Of a DNA stretch of 12,677 nt, positions 1-8,089 are shown piece after piece. Numbering within the stretch: position 1 is the stretch's first letter; the number at the start of each line of letters is the position of its first letter. The notes under the pieces were generated by a model. The model saw nothing but the letters and a program-made list of their open reading frames with translations. It searched no databases and was not told the origin of the DNA. The stretch is from positions 1 to 12,677 of the forward strand of contig NZ_QSDR01000053.1 in assembly GCF_003464085.1 (NCBI RefSeq). Direction: 5' to 3'. A program made the translations under genes and the position numbers. Origin of the DNA: Clostridium sp. AM58-1XD (GTDB taxonomy: Bacteria > Bacillota > Clostridia > Lachnospirales > Lachnospiraceae).

Positions 1-89
1 TAAGAATTTTTCAGGGTTTTACATACTGTTTAATCTTCAATTTTCAAGGTTCTTTTGTCTGTTTCTGTCGGCTGTTTTTTTCAGCGACG
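1..89 (-). ncRNA. Leader of a ribosomal RNA operon (partial, boxA-like)
   Basis: Read leftward from the second of two strong promoters, this stretch has the look of a Firmicutes rRNA leader. It contains AGAACCTTGAAAATTGAAG (positions 53 to 35), which resembles the boxA antitermination region found before 16S and 23S rRNA in this phylum. No structural rRNA sequence lies inside the window, so the assignment rests on the leader motif and the promoters. A tRNA or another highly expressed RNA operon is the alternative. Confidence 0.6.
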
Positions 90-95
90 CGTTAT

Positions 96-124
96 ATCTT
101 ATCATAACCACTCGGCCTTGTCAA
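96..124 (-). promoter_or_regulatory. rRNA-type promoter P2
   Basis: On the minus strand the -35 box is TTGACA (119-124), a perfect consensus, and the -10 box is TAAGAT (96-101), with exactly 17 bp between. The DNA upstream is rich in A/T runs (125-180), as in UP elements of rRNA promoters. Transcription would start near 89 and leave the window to the left. Confidence 0.8.
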
Positions 125-232
125 CAACTTTTTGAAACTTTTTTCAAATTCTTTTTTGAAGAATTTTATAACACAATTTAATCTTTCTTCTGATTTCTTT
201 GTGTCCGCCGCTTTCCCGCGCCGGTGAATCAT

Positions 233-261
233 AATATACCACGCCCTTTTAATATTGTCAA
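233..261 (-). promoter_or_regulatory. rRNA-type promoter P1
   Basis: The minus strand shows TTGACA (256-261), a 17-bp spacer and TATATT (233-238). It lies 137 bp upstream of P2 and points the same way, the tandem P1/P2 arrangement common at rRNA operons. A-rich DNA at about 270-300 sits directly upstream of the -35 box and could act as an UP element. Confidence 0.75.
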
Positions 262-354
262 GGGAATTTGTGGCTTTTTTTTAAACAATTTTTTTCTTCC
301 AAAATTCACCACTATATATGCCACAAATTATAGATTTATTCTATATTTAGTGGT

Positions 355-407
355 AAATAAAAAAAGTCTTTTCGAAAAAGAATTGTATTCTTTTTCAAAG
401 ACTTTTT
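355..407 (-). terminator. Intrinsic terminator after the cvpA-end operon
   Basis: AAAAAGTCTTT (361-371) pairs perfectly with AAAGACTTTTT (397-407). Inside, GAAAAAGAA (374-382) pairs with TTCTTTTTC (388-396) around a 5-nt loop, leaving a 2-nt bulge. On the minus strand the stem is followed by a run of T (365 down to 359). It lies 26 bp after the stop of the CvpA-family gene and ends the long leftward operon before the rRNA-type promoters. The stem is poor in G+C but long. Confidence 0.75.
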
Positions 408-432
408 CAAATTGGTCAATCAATATATGCAA

Positions 433-1161
433 TTATATGGTTCCATGAAGAATTCCCATAGCGATATGAATAAGGAAATTGTGATTATAAAGGAACGAAA
501 GCCATGTGCTTTTTTCGATCTGCTGTATCAGTGCCATTCCTCCAGGCGTTCCCGCAAATACTGTGAGCACCAGACAAGCGATCCAGATAAGTAGCAGCCC
601 CTGTGCCAGACCAATGCCGGCTCCTGCTATTTGATTTAATCCCGATAGTATAGGAAGTTTTGCAATCAGGTCCAGCCATCGCATGACAAGATGAATCGCC
701 AAAAATACGATAAAAAACACAATAATATATGCAATACCGTTTAAAATTGTATTGCTTAAATACGCACCGATGTAATCTGCAAAACGATCGACACCCAGTA
801 ATTCATACACTTCGCTGTTATTATTGGCAAGCAGCTCCTTTTTTATCCCTTCCGGCAGCTCCAGGCCCTCAATATAAGAGCGTTGAGCAGACGGTTCTTT
901 TTCGCCTGTCTCCTCGTTCTGATCTTCGTCCGGTACAACAGCTGAAACGAGTATATTCTGTATTACTTTATGAGCTGCGGTATCCTGCTTCAAAAAGGTC
1001 TTTACCTGAGGCATCAGCAGATTGGCAACTATAATCGCAGCTACAAGCGCAGCTACAGACACTACCTGTCTGATAAAGCCGCGGTAGTGTCCATAAAGCA
1101 TCATCGCTATTAAAAATACAGCTGTTCCAACAGACAGCCAGTGCTCCATCATCATTTCCAT
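433..1161 (-). CDS. CvpA family membrane protein
   Basis: A 242-residue membrane protein of the CvpA (colicin V production) family. Hydrophobic segments lie at about residues 8-24, 33-50, 139-161 and 183-204. An early glycine/RGF signature (YRGFIRQ, 26-32) and a small-residue helix (AGAGIGLAQG, 179-188) are typical of the family. Between the two helix pairs is a hydrophilic, acidic insert (about 55-125). The family is linked to colicin V secretion in E. coli and to envelope functions elsewhere, but its biochemical role is not settled. It is the last gene of the operon. Its ATG lies 4 bp after the TGA of the HAD gene, whose final codons supply AGGA as ribosome binding site, so translation is probably coupled. 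ATG codons at residues 3-5 are alternative starts. Confidence 0.85.
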   Translation of the reverse strand: MEMMMEHWLSVGTAVFLIAMMLYGHYRGFIRQVVSVAALVAAIIVANLLMPQVKTFLKQDTAAHKVIQNILVSAVVPDEDQNEETGEKEPSAQRSYIEGLELPEGIKKELLANNNSEVYELLGVDRFADYIGAYLSNTILNGIAYIIVFFIVFLAIHLVMRWLDLIAKLPILSGLNQIAGAGIGLAQGLLLIWIACLVLTVFAGTPGGMALIQQIEKSTWLSFLYNHNFLIHIAMGILHGTI

Positions 1162-1165
1162 ATTA

Positions 1166-1996
1166 TCACTGTCCTAATACAAGCGTCCTGATTGCCGCAG
1201 CAACCCCGCTGTTTTCATTGCTTATGGTTATATAATCGGCCATATCCTTCAAAAACGGCGCTCCATTTTCCATTACAACACCAATACCGGCTTTTTCTAT
1301 CATGGAAATATCATTTTCGCCGTCTCCAAAAGCCATCGTCTGTTCCCGGGGTATGCCAAGATATTCAGCCAGCCTCAAAATTCCATCTCCCTTTGTAGCA
1401 CCGGCCGCATTAATTTCCAGATTATTCGGCATGGATGAGCTTACCAGGATGTGGCTGTTGCGTGACAGGATTTCCCTCACATGGCTTCTGGTTGCAGAAT
1501 CCCTGAAAAATATATTCATTTTCTCAATAGGACCGTCGTAAGACTTGACGTGATCAATAATGCTGGGATATGCATCCCTTGTTTTGTACATCAGATCTTG
1601 TATGCCGGGAGTTATTCCATAGTCGTCCATATGATTCAGAAAGCGCTCCTCTGAAACGCCTCTTCCTTCTATATATGCATCATACATAACAGGATACTTT
1701 TCCGCTGTCTCCATAACCTCAAGTGTATGCTCTTTTGTAAGGAGACAGGAGCTTATGATTTTGTTGTCTTCCATATCGACAACTTTTCCGCCATTGATTG
1801 TAATAGCATACCGTACTCCCGGAATATCTTTTACGACATCTGGGATTCCATTAACCGTGCGCCCTGTAGCAGGAACAATATAAATCCCACGGGCAATACA
1901 TTCCTTCAGCACCTGCTCATTTTCAGCTGTCAGCTTTTTATCATCGTTTAAAAGCGTCCCATCCAAATCCAAAGCAATTAATTTAATTTCCGCCAT
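1166..1996 (-). CDS. Cof-type HAD-IIB family hydrolase
   Basis: A 276-residue haloacid-dehalogenase phosphatase of the Cof/YidA (IIB) group, expected to remove phosphate from small metabolites such as sugar phosphates or cofactors in the cytoplasm. All four motifs are visible: motif I DLDGT (10-14, with D10 as nucleophile and D12 as acid/base), motif II in ATGRT (43-47), motif III lysine K202 and motif IV GDGEND (224-229, Mg2+ binding). The cap domain lies between motifs II and III, and the length is normal. The substrate cannot be read from sequence. The ATG follows the stop of the upstream gene by one base (TAA-T-ATG). GGAGGAG about 12 nt upstream, inside that gene, serves as ribosome binding site, so the two are coupled. 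Confidence 0.92.
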   Translation of the reverse strand: MAEIKLIALDLDGTLLNDDKKLTAENEQVLKECIARGIYIVPATGRTVNGIPDVVKDIPGVRYAITINGGKVVDMEDNKIISSCLLTKEHTLEVMETAEKYPVMYDAYIEGRGVSEERFLNHMDDYGITPGIQDLMYKTRDAYPSIIDHVKSYDGPIEKMNIFFRDSATRSHVREILSRNSHILVSSSMPNNLEINAAGATKGDGILRLAEYLGIPREQTMAFGDGENDISMIEKAGIGVVMENGAPFLKDMADYITISNENSGVAAAIRTLVLGQ

Positions 1997-1997
1997 A

Positions 1998-4181
1998 TTA
2001 GATAAAATGCTCCTCCTTCAAAATAAGCAGTCCGTCCTTATTGTATTTTGGTGAAAATACACCCGTAATCAACTTTCCAAGTGATGGTTTTTCTGCCTTG
2101 TCTGCTGCCTCCTCAATCAATTCCTCGGCATTTTTTCTGGTAAGAGGTATTCCCTCTTCTTCCATAATTTCAATGCGCTCATAGAGTGCCAGCATACTTT
2201 TTCCAGTTATGCTGCAGTCAATATCCCCTGCATACTTACAGGCATATTCAGCAAACTCATCGATATCCATTTCCTTTTCATCTGACTCTGATGATCGGCT
2301 GCCGTCGTATGCTTCTTCTTCATATTCTTCAGAATCATCATACTCCTCATCGGAATATTCTTCATCGTCATATTCTCCATCACCATCATATTCTCCGTCA
2401 TCATATTCCCCATCGTCGTACTCTTCATCATCGTACTCGTCGTCGTAATCCTCTTCCGGCTCTGGTGCGGCATGCTTTCTCTTTCCCGTTTTTTCCAACT
2501 GTTCTGACTGCTGGGCTTTCATCGACTTTTCTGGCTCTGCCGGCCTTACTACAGCCGCCTGTGCCATTTTCTCTTCTTTTTCTGCCTGACGTCTCACTGC
2601 TTCTTCCACTTCAGTCAGATCTTCTTCTCTGCTTTCCGGGACCTCATCACGTGATCCGATACACTCGAATTTCTGTGCAAGCTTTGGATTCTTTAAATGG
2701 AGTTCTTCTAACTGGCGCGGATTGTCTATTAAGACAACAATTACACCAGTTTCATCTTTTTCCATAAATTCATTCAACTCATCAAGGACGTTCTGGCTTA
2801 AATCACCCGCTTCCTCGATTACGAGGTCTTTGCCTGTGATTTTATCAGCAACAGCAAAAATACCCTTTTTATTCAGCCTTGATCCTGTGATTTTAGCAAT
2901 AATCTGCTTTGTTCCCATCTCCTTATGGATCTTTTTCAGGGCATCTAATGCCATCTCAAGTCCTTTTTCCGGAGTTTTGGCCTCTATCATAAGATGATTT
3001 GCTGTTTTTTCTTCCTCTTCATCGTCCCACAGATCTTCAATAATAATATCGTCGTCACCACCGTTTTCCGGCTCTTCCTCTGATGTTACTGCTGATTCCA
3101 TAGCTGCCTGAGCTGCCTCATCTGCAGTATCATCCGCCCATTTTCGCTCAGGCATTGGGATGACATTCTTAATATCCGTAAGGATTCTCGTCTGACCTGC
3201 CGGGTCTTCCTCGTCTTCATAATCTCCGCTCGGCATGCTGGCCATTGATCTTGCCAGCCTCTCTTCTTCCTCTGCCTCTCTCATTCTTGCCGCTAGAACC
3301 TTATCAATGGAAGGCGCAGCTTCATTCTGATCGTCTTCCTCCTCTTCTCTGATCTGAGTCTGCGGTTCCGGTTCATCCCATACACTGGTTACAGGCTGCG
3401 GTTCCGGTTCAGTTTCTTCTTCCGGTTCATATGCTTGTTCATATCTTTCCCTGCCGTCTTCGTAATATTCTTCCTGATCAGCAGTCATATCAGAATCGTC
3501 CGGCTGGCTGTCTTCATATTCTTCCGACATACCGTCTCCATTTTCAACAGCGCGCAGTTTCGCTTCATACTTATCCCGGTTCTCCACCAAATCCATCTGA
3601 TACGAAGTAAGCGGCTGATATTGAGTCTTCAGGTTCATAGCCTTATCTACGTATTTTCCGATACCGAACATCAGCATAATTCTGTCGCATGTTTTTACGC
3701 ATTCATCGCCATATCCGGCTTCATTGTAAAGAGTTGCCAGTTCATACATCCATTTTTCATCTAACTCCTGGGCTGTATACTGTTCCAGGGAATGGATCAG
3801 CTGTTCTGCAGGCGCTCCCTTTTCTTTCAGAATTAAATAACGCAGAAGATGCTGTCTGGAATCCTCAGGCGCCAGGTCACAGAACTCCCGGTAATATGCT
3901 TCTGCCTCTTCAATGTTATTCTCTTTTATGGCAAGTTCTGCAAGCTTATAGAGCAGACGCTTTCCGATCGGTGCGCGTTCAAACGCCAGAAGAAGGATAT
4001 CCTTTGCTTCCGAATATTCTTCATTTTTTTCATATACCTGGGCAATCATGGAAAGCAGGTTCGCATTACGGACCCTTCTCCAGTCGATGGTATCAGCAAT
4101 TTTCATCGCTGTTTCATAATCGCCCTTACTTACAAGTTTCTTGATTTGTTCAATCTTAATATTAAACTCGTATTTATCCAT
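1998..4181 (-). CDS. Acidic TPR protein with degenerate AAA (CbxX/CfxQ-like) segment
   Basis: About 727 residues, not assignable to a named protein. Residues about 1-200 form TPR-like helical repeats. A long acidic linker follows (about 210-390). Residues about 395-510 resemble the core of CbxX/CfxQ-type AAA proteins: a Walker-B-like strand DLVIEEAGDL (452-461), a sensor-1-like strand VIVVLIDNP (480-488) and NPKLAQKFE (498-506). No Walker A loop is visible, so ATP binding is doubtful. Next comes a Tyr/Asp/Glu-only tract (about 573-626) and a C-terminal helical domain (637-727). The start at 4181 is preferred because AGGAG lies 8 nt upstream. A GTG six codons earlier would place that site inside the gene. 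Likely cytoplasmic, since no signal or membrane segment is seen. It sits between recR and a HAD phosphatase; function unknown, and a scaffold or adaptor role is inference. Confidence 0.8.
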   Translation of the reverse strand: MDKYEFNIKIEQIKKLVSKGDYETAMKIADTIDWRRVRNANLLSMIAQVYEKNEEYSEAKDILLLAFERAPIGKRLLYKLAELAIKENNIEEAEAYYREFCDLAPEDSRQHLLRYLILKEKGAPAEQLIHSLEQYTAQELDEKWMYELATLYNEAGYGDECVKTCDRIMLMFGIGKYVDKAMNLKTQYQPLTSYQMDLVENRDKYEAKLRAVENGDGMSEEYEDSQPDDSDMTADQEEYYEDGRERYEQAYEPEEETEPEPQPVTSVWDEPEPQTQIREEEEDDQNEAAPSIDKVLAARMREAEEEERLARSMASMPSGDYEDEEDPAGQTRILTDIKNVIPMPERKWADDTADEAAQAAMESAVTSEEEPENGGDDDIIIEDLWDDEEEEKTANHLMIEAKTPEKGLEMALDALKKIHKEMGTKQIIAKITGSRLNKKGIFAVADKITGKDLVIEEAGDLSQNVLDELNEFMEKDETGVIVVLIDNPRQLEELHLKNPKLAQKFECIGSRDEVPESREEDLTEVEEAVRRQAEKEEKMAQAAVVRPAEPEKSMKAQQSEQLEKTGKRKHAAPEPEEDYDDEYDDEEYDDGEYDDGEYDGDGEYDDEEYSDEEYDDSEEYEEEAYDGSRSSESDEKEMDIDEFAEYACKYAGDIDCSITGKSMLALYERIEIMEEEGIPLTRKNAEELIEEAADKAEKPSLGKLITGVFSPKYNKDGLLILKEEHFI
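2290..2460 (-). repeat. Low-complexity Tyr/Asp/Glu coding repeat
   Basis: Within the TPR protein about 54 codons encode almost only Y, D, E and G as irregular units such as EYDDGEYDD. On the plus strand the DNA is a string of tcatat/tcttc/tcgtc triplet blocks. The imperfect unit length suggests growth by slippage. Such tracts are prone to length change between strains. Confidence 0.85.
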
Positions 4182-4213
4182 TTTTGCATCTCCTAACACT
4201 TATCTATTCGAAA

Positions 4214-4810
4214 TTACAGTTCCACCCGGCCTTCCAGGGCACGGAGAAGAGTTACCTCATCTATGTATTCCAGATCGCCGCCTACCGGCACGCCACTGGC
4301 AATTCTTGAAACTTTTATTCCTGTCGGCTTAATCAGCTTGCTGATATACATAGCTGTTGTTTCTCCCTCCAGGCTGGAATTTGTAGCTATAATGACTTCA
4401 TTAATATCTCCCTGAAGCCGCTGCATAAGCTCCTTCAGCCGAATGTCATTGGGGCCTATTCCCAGCATTGGAGAAATCGCGCCGTGAAGGACATGATAAA
4501 CTCCGTCATATTTTCCCGTTTTTTCGTAGGCCGCCAGGTCTCTGGTGTTCTCTACGACCATAATTACTCTGTGGTCGCGCTTATCACTGCTGCAGATTGG
4601 GCAAAGTTCTCTGTCCGTCAGCGTAAAGCATTCTTTACAGTACCTGACATTATTCTTGGCATCTGTAATCGCTCCCGCAAGTCTTTCTACCTGTTCCTGC
4701 GGCATATTAATAATGTGAAACGCCAGTCTCTGTGCTGATTTGCTGCCTACTCCCGGAAGCTTGGACAGCTCTTCGATTAATTTTGTGATCTGACTGCTGT
4801 AGTAATCCAT
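4214..4810 (-). CDS. recR: Recombination mediator protein RecR
   Basis: RecR, 198 residues, the usual family length. With RecO and RecF it loads RecA on SSB-coated single-stranded DNA in gap repair. Visible parts in order: a helix-hairpin-helix around [14 protein letters not shown] (18-31), a zinc finger with cysteines C58, C61, C70 and C73, a Toprim domain starting at VVENTRD (85-91), and a C-terminal [12 protein letters not shown] segment. All key residues are present. The start lies one base after the stop of ebfC (TAA-T-ATG), and GGAGG inside the end of ebfC is about 14 nt away, so translation is probably coupled. The ebfC-recR pairing behind dnaX is conserved in Firmicutes and in many other bacteria. 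Confidence 0.97.
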   Translation of the reverse strand: MDYYSSQITKLIEELSKLPGVGSKSAQRLAFHIINMPQEQVERLAGAITDAKNNVRYCKECFTLTDRELCPICSSDKRDHRVIMVVENTRDLAAYEKTGKYDGVYHVLHGAISPMLGIGPNDIRLKELMQRLQGDINEVIIATNSSLEGETTAMYISKLIKPTGIKVSRIASGVPVGGDLEYIDEVTLLRALEGRVEL

Positions 4811-4811
4811 A

Positions 4812-5165
4812 TTAGAACGGGAATCCTCCGCCCAATCCGCCGAGACCGCCTGTCAGTTTGGACATAGCCGCTCCCGAAGCCTCTTCCACCTGACGCAGTG
4901 CCTCATTCGTTGCTGCTACGATCAGGTCTTCCAGCATCTCAATATCATCCGGATCCACAACTTCTTCCGAAAGTTTAACGGATACAATCTCTTTCTTACC
5001 GGAAATAGTCACCGCAACAGCGCCGCCGCCGGCAGTCGCCGTATATTCCTTTGTCTCAAGCTCTTTTGTTGTCTCCTCCATCTGCTTCTGCATCTTTTGA
5101 GCCTGTTTCATTAAATTTGTCATATTGCCAGGCATTCCGCCTGGAAAACCGCCACGTTTTGCCAT
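4812..5165 (-). CDS. ebfC: YbaB/EbfC family nucleoid-associated protein
   Basis: A 117-residue DNA-binding protein of the YbaB/EbfC family, a small dimeric nucleoid-associated factor. It shows the Gly/Met-rich N terminus ([11 protein letters not shown], 5-15), the helix [15 protein letters not shown] (18-32), the central [20 protein letters not shown] strand region (47-66) and the [15 protein letters not shown] helix (72-86). It ends in a glycine-rich tail. AGGAGG lies 8 nt before the ATG, the strongest ribosome binding site in the operon. Its place between dnaX and recR is the standard arrangement. Confidence 0.96.
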   Translation of the reverse strand: MAKRGGFPGGMPGNMTNLMKQAQKMQKQMEETTKELETKEYTATAGGGAVAVTISGKKEIVSVKLSEEVVDPDDIEMLEDLIVAATNEALRQVEEASGAAMSKLTGGLGGLGGGFPF

Positions 5166-5194
5166 GGTGATAACCTCCTGATTTTAATCTTCTT

Positions 5195-6795
5195 TTAATC
5201 TTCTATAGTAATATCCATGTGGATATTTGCTTTCAGTTCCTCTTCACTTACGTAAATCGTATCAAAACGCTCTCCGCTTCCCGCCAGTCTGGCCTTAAAT
5301 GAAATAGTTTTCCCAAACTTCTGTTCCACAAAGCGTTCAATTTCTCCCAACGCCGTCGGCCTGCTGCCGATATCATAACTCTCCGACGCAGAAAACACAA
5401 CACATAGGCAGTCTGCTCCGCCTGGTTCCACTACTGTATTGCGGAAGCTGGACTTAATTGAGCCGCCGATTTCCCGTATGATCTTGCCCCAGTCGTTTCG
5501 GATCAGATTCAGGTCATCCAGCTGTGTCTTAGGCAGGGTAACCTGTTTCGGCGGATCAGCTGCATGCATGGTCTCCTCTCCTGAACCGGCGGGATCTGCA
5601 CGGCTTACAGGCTGGCCTGCTGCTGCGGGCACCGTAAACCTTCCCTCTTCCAGCCGTTCTTCTATCTCATTCAGCCTCTGAACGACTGAGTCCAGATTTT
5701 CTTCCATCTGCGGCTTTGTCAGCCTGATAAATGCCAGCTCTACAAGTACCCTCTTCTGAGACGCGTACCTGATCTGATTGGAGAGGTCTGAAAACACCCG
5801 TATATATCGCATAAGCGTCTCCGTCCTGGTCAGTCCGGCCTCTTCCTTCAGAAGCTTTATGTTATCTTCTGACATATCAAGCATATTTTCCGCATCGTCC
5901 GTCGTCATAATCAAAAGCAGATTTCTCATATACCAGATAAAGTCACTGACAAATTGGCCCAGCTCTCTACCCTGAACGACCATTTCTTCCAGGTAATAAA
6001 TGCAGGATTTTGTGTCCCCTGAAGTAATTGCCCGGAATAAATTGCTGAAGACCGTGGTATCCACGGCCCCCAGTACTTCCAGCACATTGTCGTAGGTAAG
6101 AGCTTACCATAGTGGAACGCTACGCACTGGTCCAGAAGGCTCAAGGCATCTCTCATCGACCCGTCAGCCGCTCTGGCTATATAGGTCAGAGCTTTCTCCT
6201 CTACTTCAATCTGCTCCGCATCTGTCAGCTCTTTCAATCGGGCTGCCAGTGTCGGCAAAGTAATTCTTTTGAAATCATATCTCTGGCATCGGGAGAGCAC
6301 CGTTATCGGAATCTTGTGCACTTCTGTCGTAGCCAGAATAAATATCACATAAGACGGCGGTTCCTCTAATGTCTTCAGCAGCGCATTAAATGCGCCTGTA
6401 GAAAGCATATGGACCTCGTCGATAATATAGACGCGGTATCGCCCTTCTGTCGGCGGATACTGCACCTGCTCTCTGATCTCACGGATATTTTCCACACCGT
6501 TGTTGGAGGCCGCATCGATTTCTACGACGTTTAAAGAGGCCCCGCTTATTATGCTCTGACACGTCGGGCACTCATTACACGGACTTCCATGATCAGGATT
6601 TTCACAGTTCACCGCCCTGGCAAATATTTTTGCAATACTCGTCTTACCTGTTCCCCTTGTGCCGCAGAACAGATATGCATGTCCGATACGCTGCGATGTT
6701 ATTTGATTTTTTAATGTCTGCACAATGTGGTCCTGTCCTTTAACATCTTCAAATGTAACAGGCCGCCACTTCCGGTACAACGCCGTATATGACAT
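5195..6795 (-). CDS. dnaX: DNA polymerase III subunit gamma/tau (dnaX), frameshifted
   Basis: Clamp-loader ATPase of the replicative polymerase, essential in bacteria. The first frame (from ATG 6795, AAAGGAG 7 nt upstream) carries Walker A GTRGTGKTS (45-53), zinc cysteines C64, C73, C76 and C79, Walker B IIDEVHM (124-130), the SRC motif (168-170) and sensor 2 GSMRDALS (212-219). After K231 it turns into nonsense and stops at 5926. The domain III and C-terminal sequence continues in another frame down to 5195. Adding one base near 6102/6103 (coding GGTAAG-GCT-CTTACC) joins both into one protein of about 533 residues. As it stands, only an inactive fragment of about 289 residues would be made. 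The gap sits in the loop of a 6-bp inverted repeat, so a base-call error is plausible; a true mutation would be expected to be lethal. Confidence 0.93.
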
Positions 6796-6827
6796 GTTAA
6801 AACTCCTTTAAACCCATATTTCAGCAA

Positions 6828-7907
6828 TTATTCATCACCGAAGCTGATTCCCATTCCCTTCGCATCTTGAATCATGGTACAGTTCGGGTCAACGGTTTTC
6901 AGCTTACCCGCCACTTCTTCCAGCGGTACTGTAGTAATATCATCATTCTTTACCGCCACCATAAAGCCATATTCACCTCTTTTAATCAGCTGCGCTGCCG
7001 CTGCACCAAGGCGTGTGGACAAAACTCTGTCATACGGACACGGTTCTCCGCCCCTCTGCATATGGCCCGGAACCGTAACGCGCACTTCCTGTCCCGTCTT
7101 TTCTGAAATCTGTGCTCCGATCTCATATGCGACCGAAGGATATACAACTCCGTTTTTCTTTTTATCTTTCAGCTCTTTCTTGCTAAGCTTTGCGTCCTCC
7201 TTGGAAATAGCGCCTTCTGCGACCGCAATAATGGAAAAACGTTTTCCGTTCTTGGCTCTCGTCTTAATCGCGTTTGCCACGATATCCACATCATATGGAA
7301 TCTCCGGAAGCAGAATAATATCAGCTCCGCCGGCTATTCCAGCATGAAGAGTGAGCCACCCGACTTTATGTCCCATAACTTCCACAATAAACACTCTGCC
7401 ATGAGATGCTGCCGTCGTATGAATACAGTCAATCGCATTTGTAGCTACGTTTACCGCGCTCTGGAATCCAAAGGTAATATCTGTTCCCCAGAGATCATTA
7501 TCGATCGTTTTTGGCAGAGAAACGATATTAAGCCCCTCTTCTCTCAGCAGGTTTGCCGTCTTCTGGCTTCCGTTCCCTCCAAGCACGACGAGGCATTCCA
7601 GTTTTAATTTCTTGTAGGTGTGTTTCATGGCCTCCACTTTATCCAGGCCGTTTTCATCCGGAATACGCATGAGCTTGAATGGCTGGCGGGACGTGCCGAG
7701 AATGGTTCCTCCCCGCGTTAAAATTCCTGAAAAATCTGATGGTTTCATAATATGATAATCTGCATATATCAATCCCTTATAACCATCCTCGAATCCTATT
7801 ATTTCTACATCATCATACATGTTATAGAGGGCTTTGGCTACGCCTCTCATGGTCGCGTTCAGACTTTGGCAGTCACCGCCGCTGGTTAACATTCCAATCC
7901 TTTTCAT
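6828..7907 (-). CDS. 6-phosphofructokinase, clostridial mixed-signature type
   Basis: About 359 residues. Phosphorylates fructose 6-phosphate in glycolysis. Seen: phosphoryl-donor loop TSGGDCQSLN, the GGNGS motif (110-114), the catalytic PKTIDND loop (132-138) and the substrate region MGHKVGWLTLHAGIAGGAD. In the ATP-dependent E. coli enzyme the equivalents are GGDGS and PGTIDND, and in PPi-dependent enzymes GGDDS and PKTIDND. This protein has the ATP-type Gly but the PPi-type Lys, and Asn where Mg2+-binding Asp is usual, so the phosphoryl donor is uncertain. The ATG at 7907 is chosen because AAAGGG lies about 10 nt upstream; a GTG three codons earlier is less likely. It is the first gene of the operon, 32 bp ahead of dnaX, with its own promoter. 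Confidence 0.93.
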   Translation of the reverse strand: MKRIGMLTSGGDCQSLNATMRGVAKALYNMYDDVEIIGFEDGYKGLIYADYHIMKPSDFSGILTRGGTILGTSRQPFKLMRIPDENGLDKVEAMKHTYKKLKLECLVVLGGNGSQKTANLLREEGLNIVSLPKTIDNDLWGTDITFGFQSAVNVATNAIDCIHTTAASHGRVFIVEVMGHKVGWLTLHAGIAGGADIILLPEIPYDVDIVANAIKTRAKNGKRFSIIAVAEGAISKEDAKLSKKELKDKKKNGVVYPSVAYEIGAQISEKTGQEVRVTVPGHMQRGGEPCPYDRVLSTRLGAAAAQLIKRGEYGFMVAVKNDDITTVPLEEVAGKLKTVDPNCTMIQDAKGMGISFGDE

Positions 7908-7964
7908 CCAAAACACACCCTTTCTTTATTTTGGTACCTGAAGTTACAGTACACCCATTTTGTA

Positions 7965-7993
7965 ATTATAATACAAAGGAGATACAGGGGCAA
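7965..7993 (-). promoter_or_regulatory. Promoter of the pfk-dnaX-recR operon
   Basis: The minus strand shows TTGCCC (7988-7993), a 17-bp spacer and a perfect TATAAT (7965-7970). Start of transcription would be near 7958, giving a leader of about 50 nt before the pfk ATG. No equally good promoter is seen between pfk and cvpA, so this probably drives the whole leftward operon. Confidence 0.8.
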
Positions 7994-8089
7994 GAAAAAA
8001 TTTCTTACTTTATTCTTTAAAATCCGTTTCTGTTATGATAAAATATGCCGGAATGGCAACACTATTAGCGAATGGTAAACACGGCCCTG

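Noticed and set aside
2186..2767. 193-codon plus-strand frame rich in His and Arg
   Set aside because: It is the opposite strand of the Tyr/Asp/Glu tract of the TPR protein, and low-complexity sequence opens long antisense frames.
6090..6115. Programmed -1 frameshift in dnaX, as used by E. coli to make gamma
   Set aside because: The site (TAT GGT AAG CTC) is not an X-XXY-YYZ slippery heptamer and has no A-run. It cuts within the clamp-loader core (after K231), much earlier than the E. coli site, so the short product would not be a working gamma.
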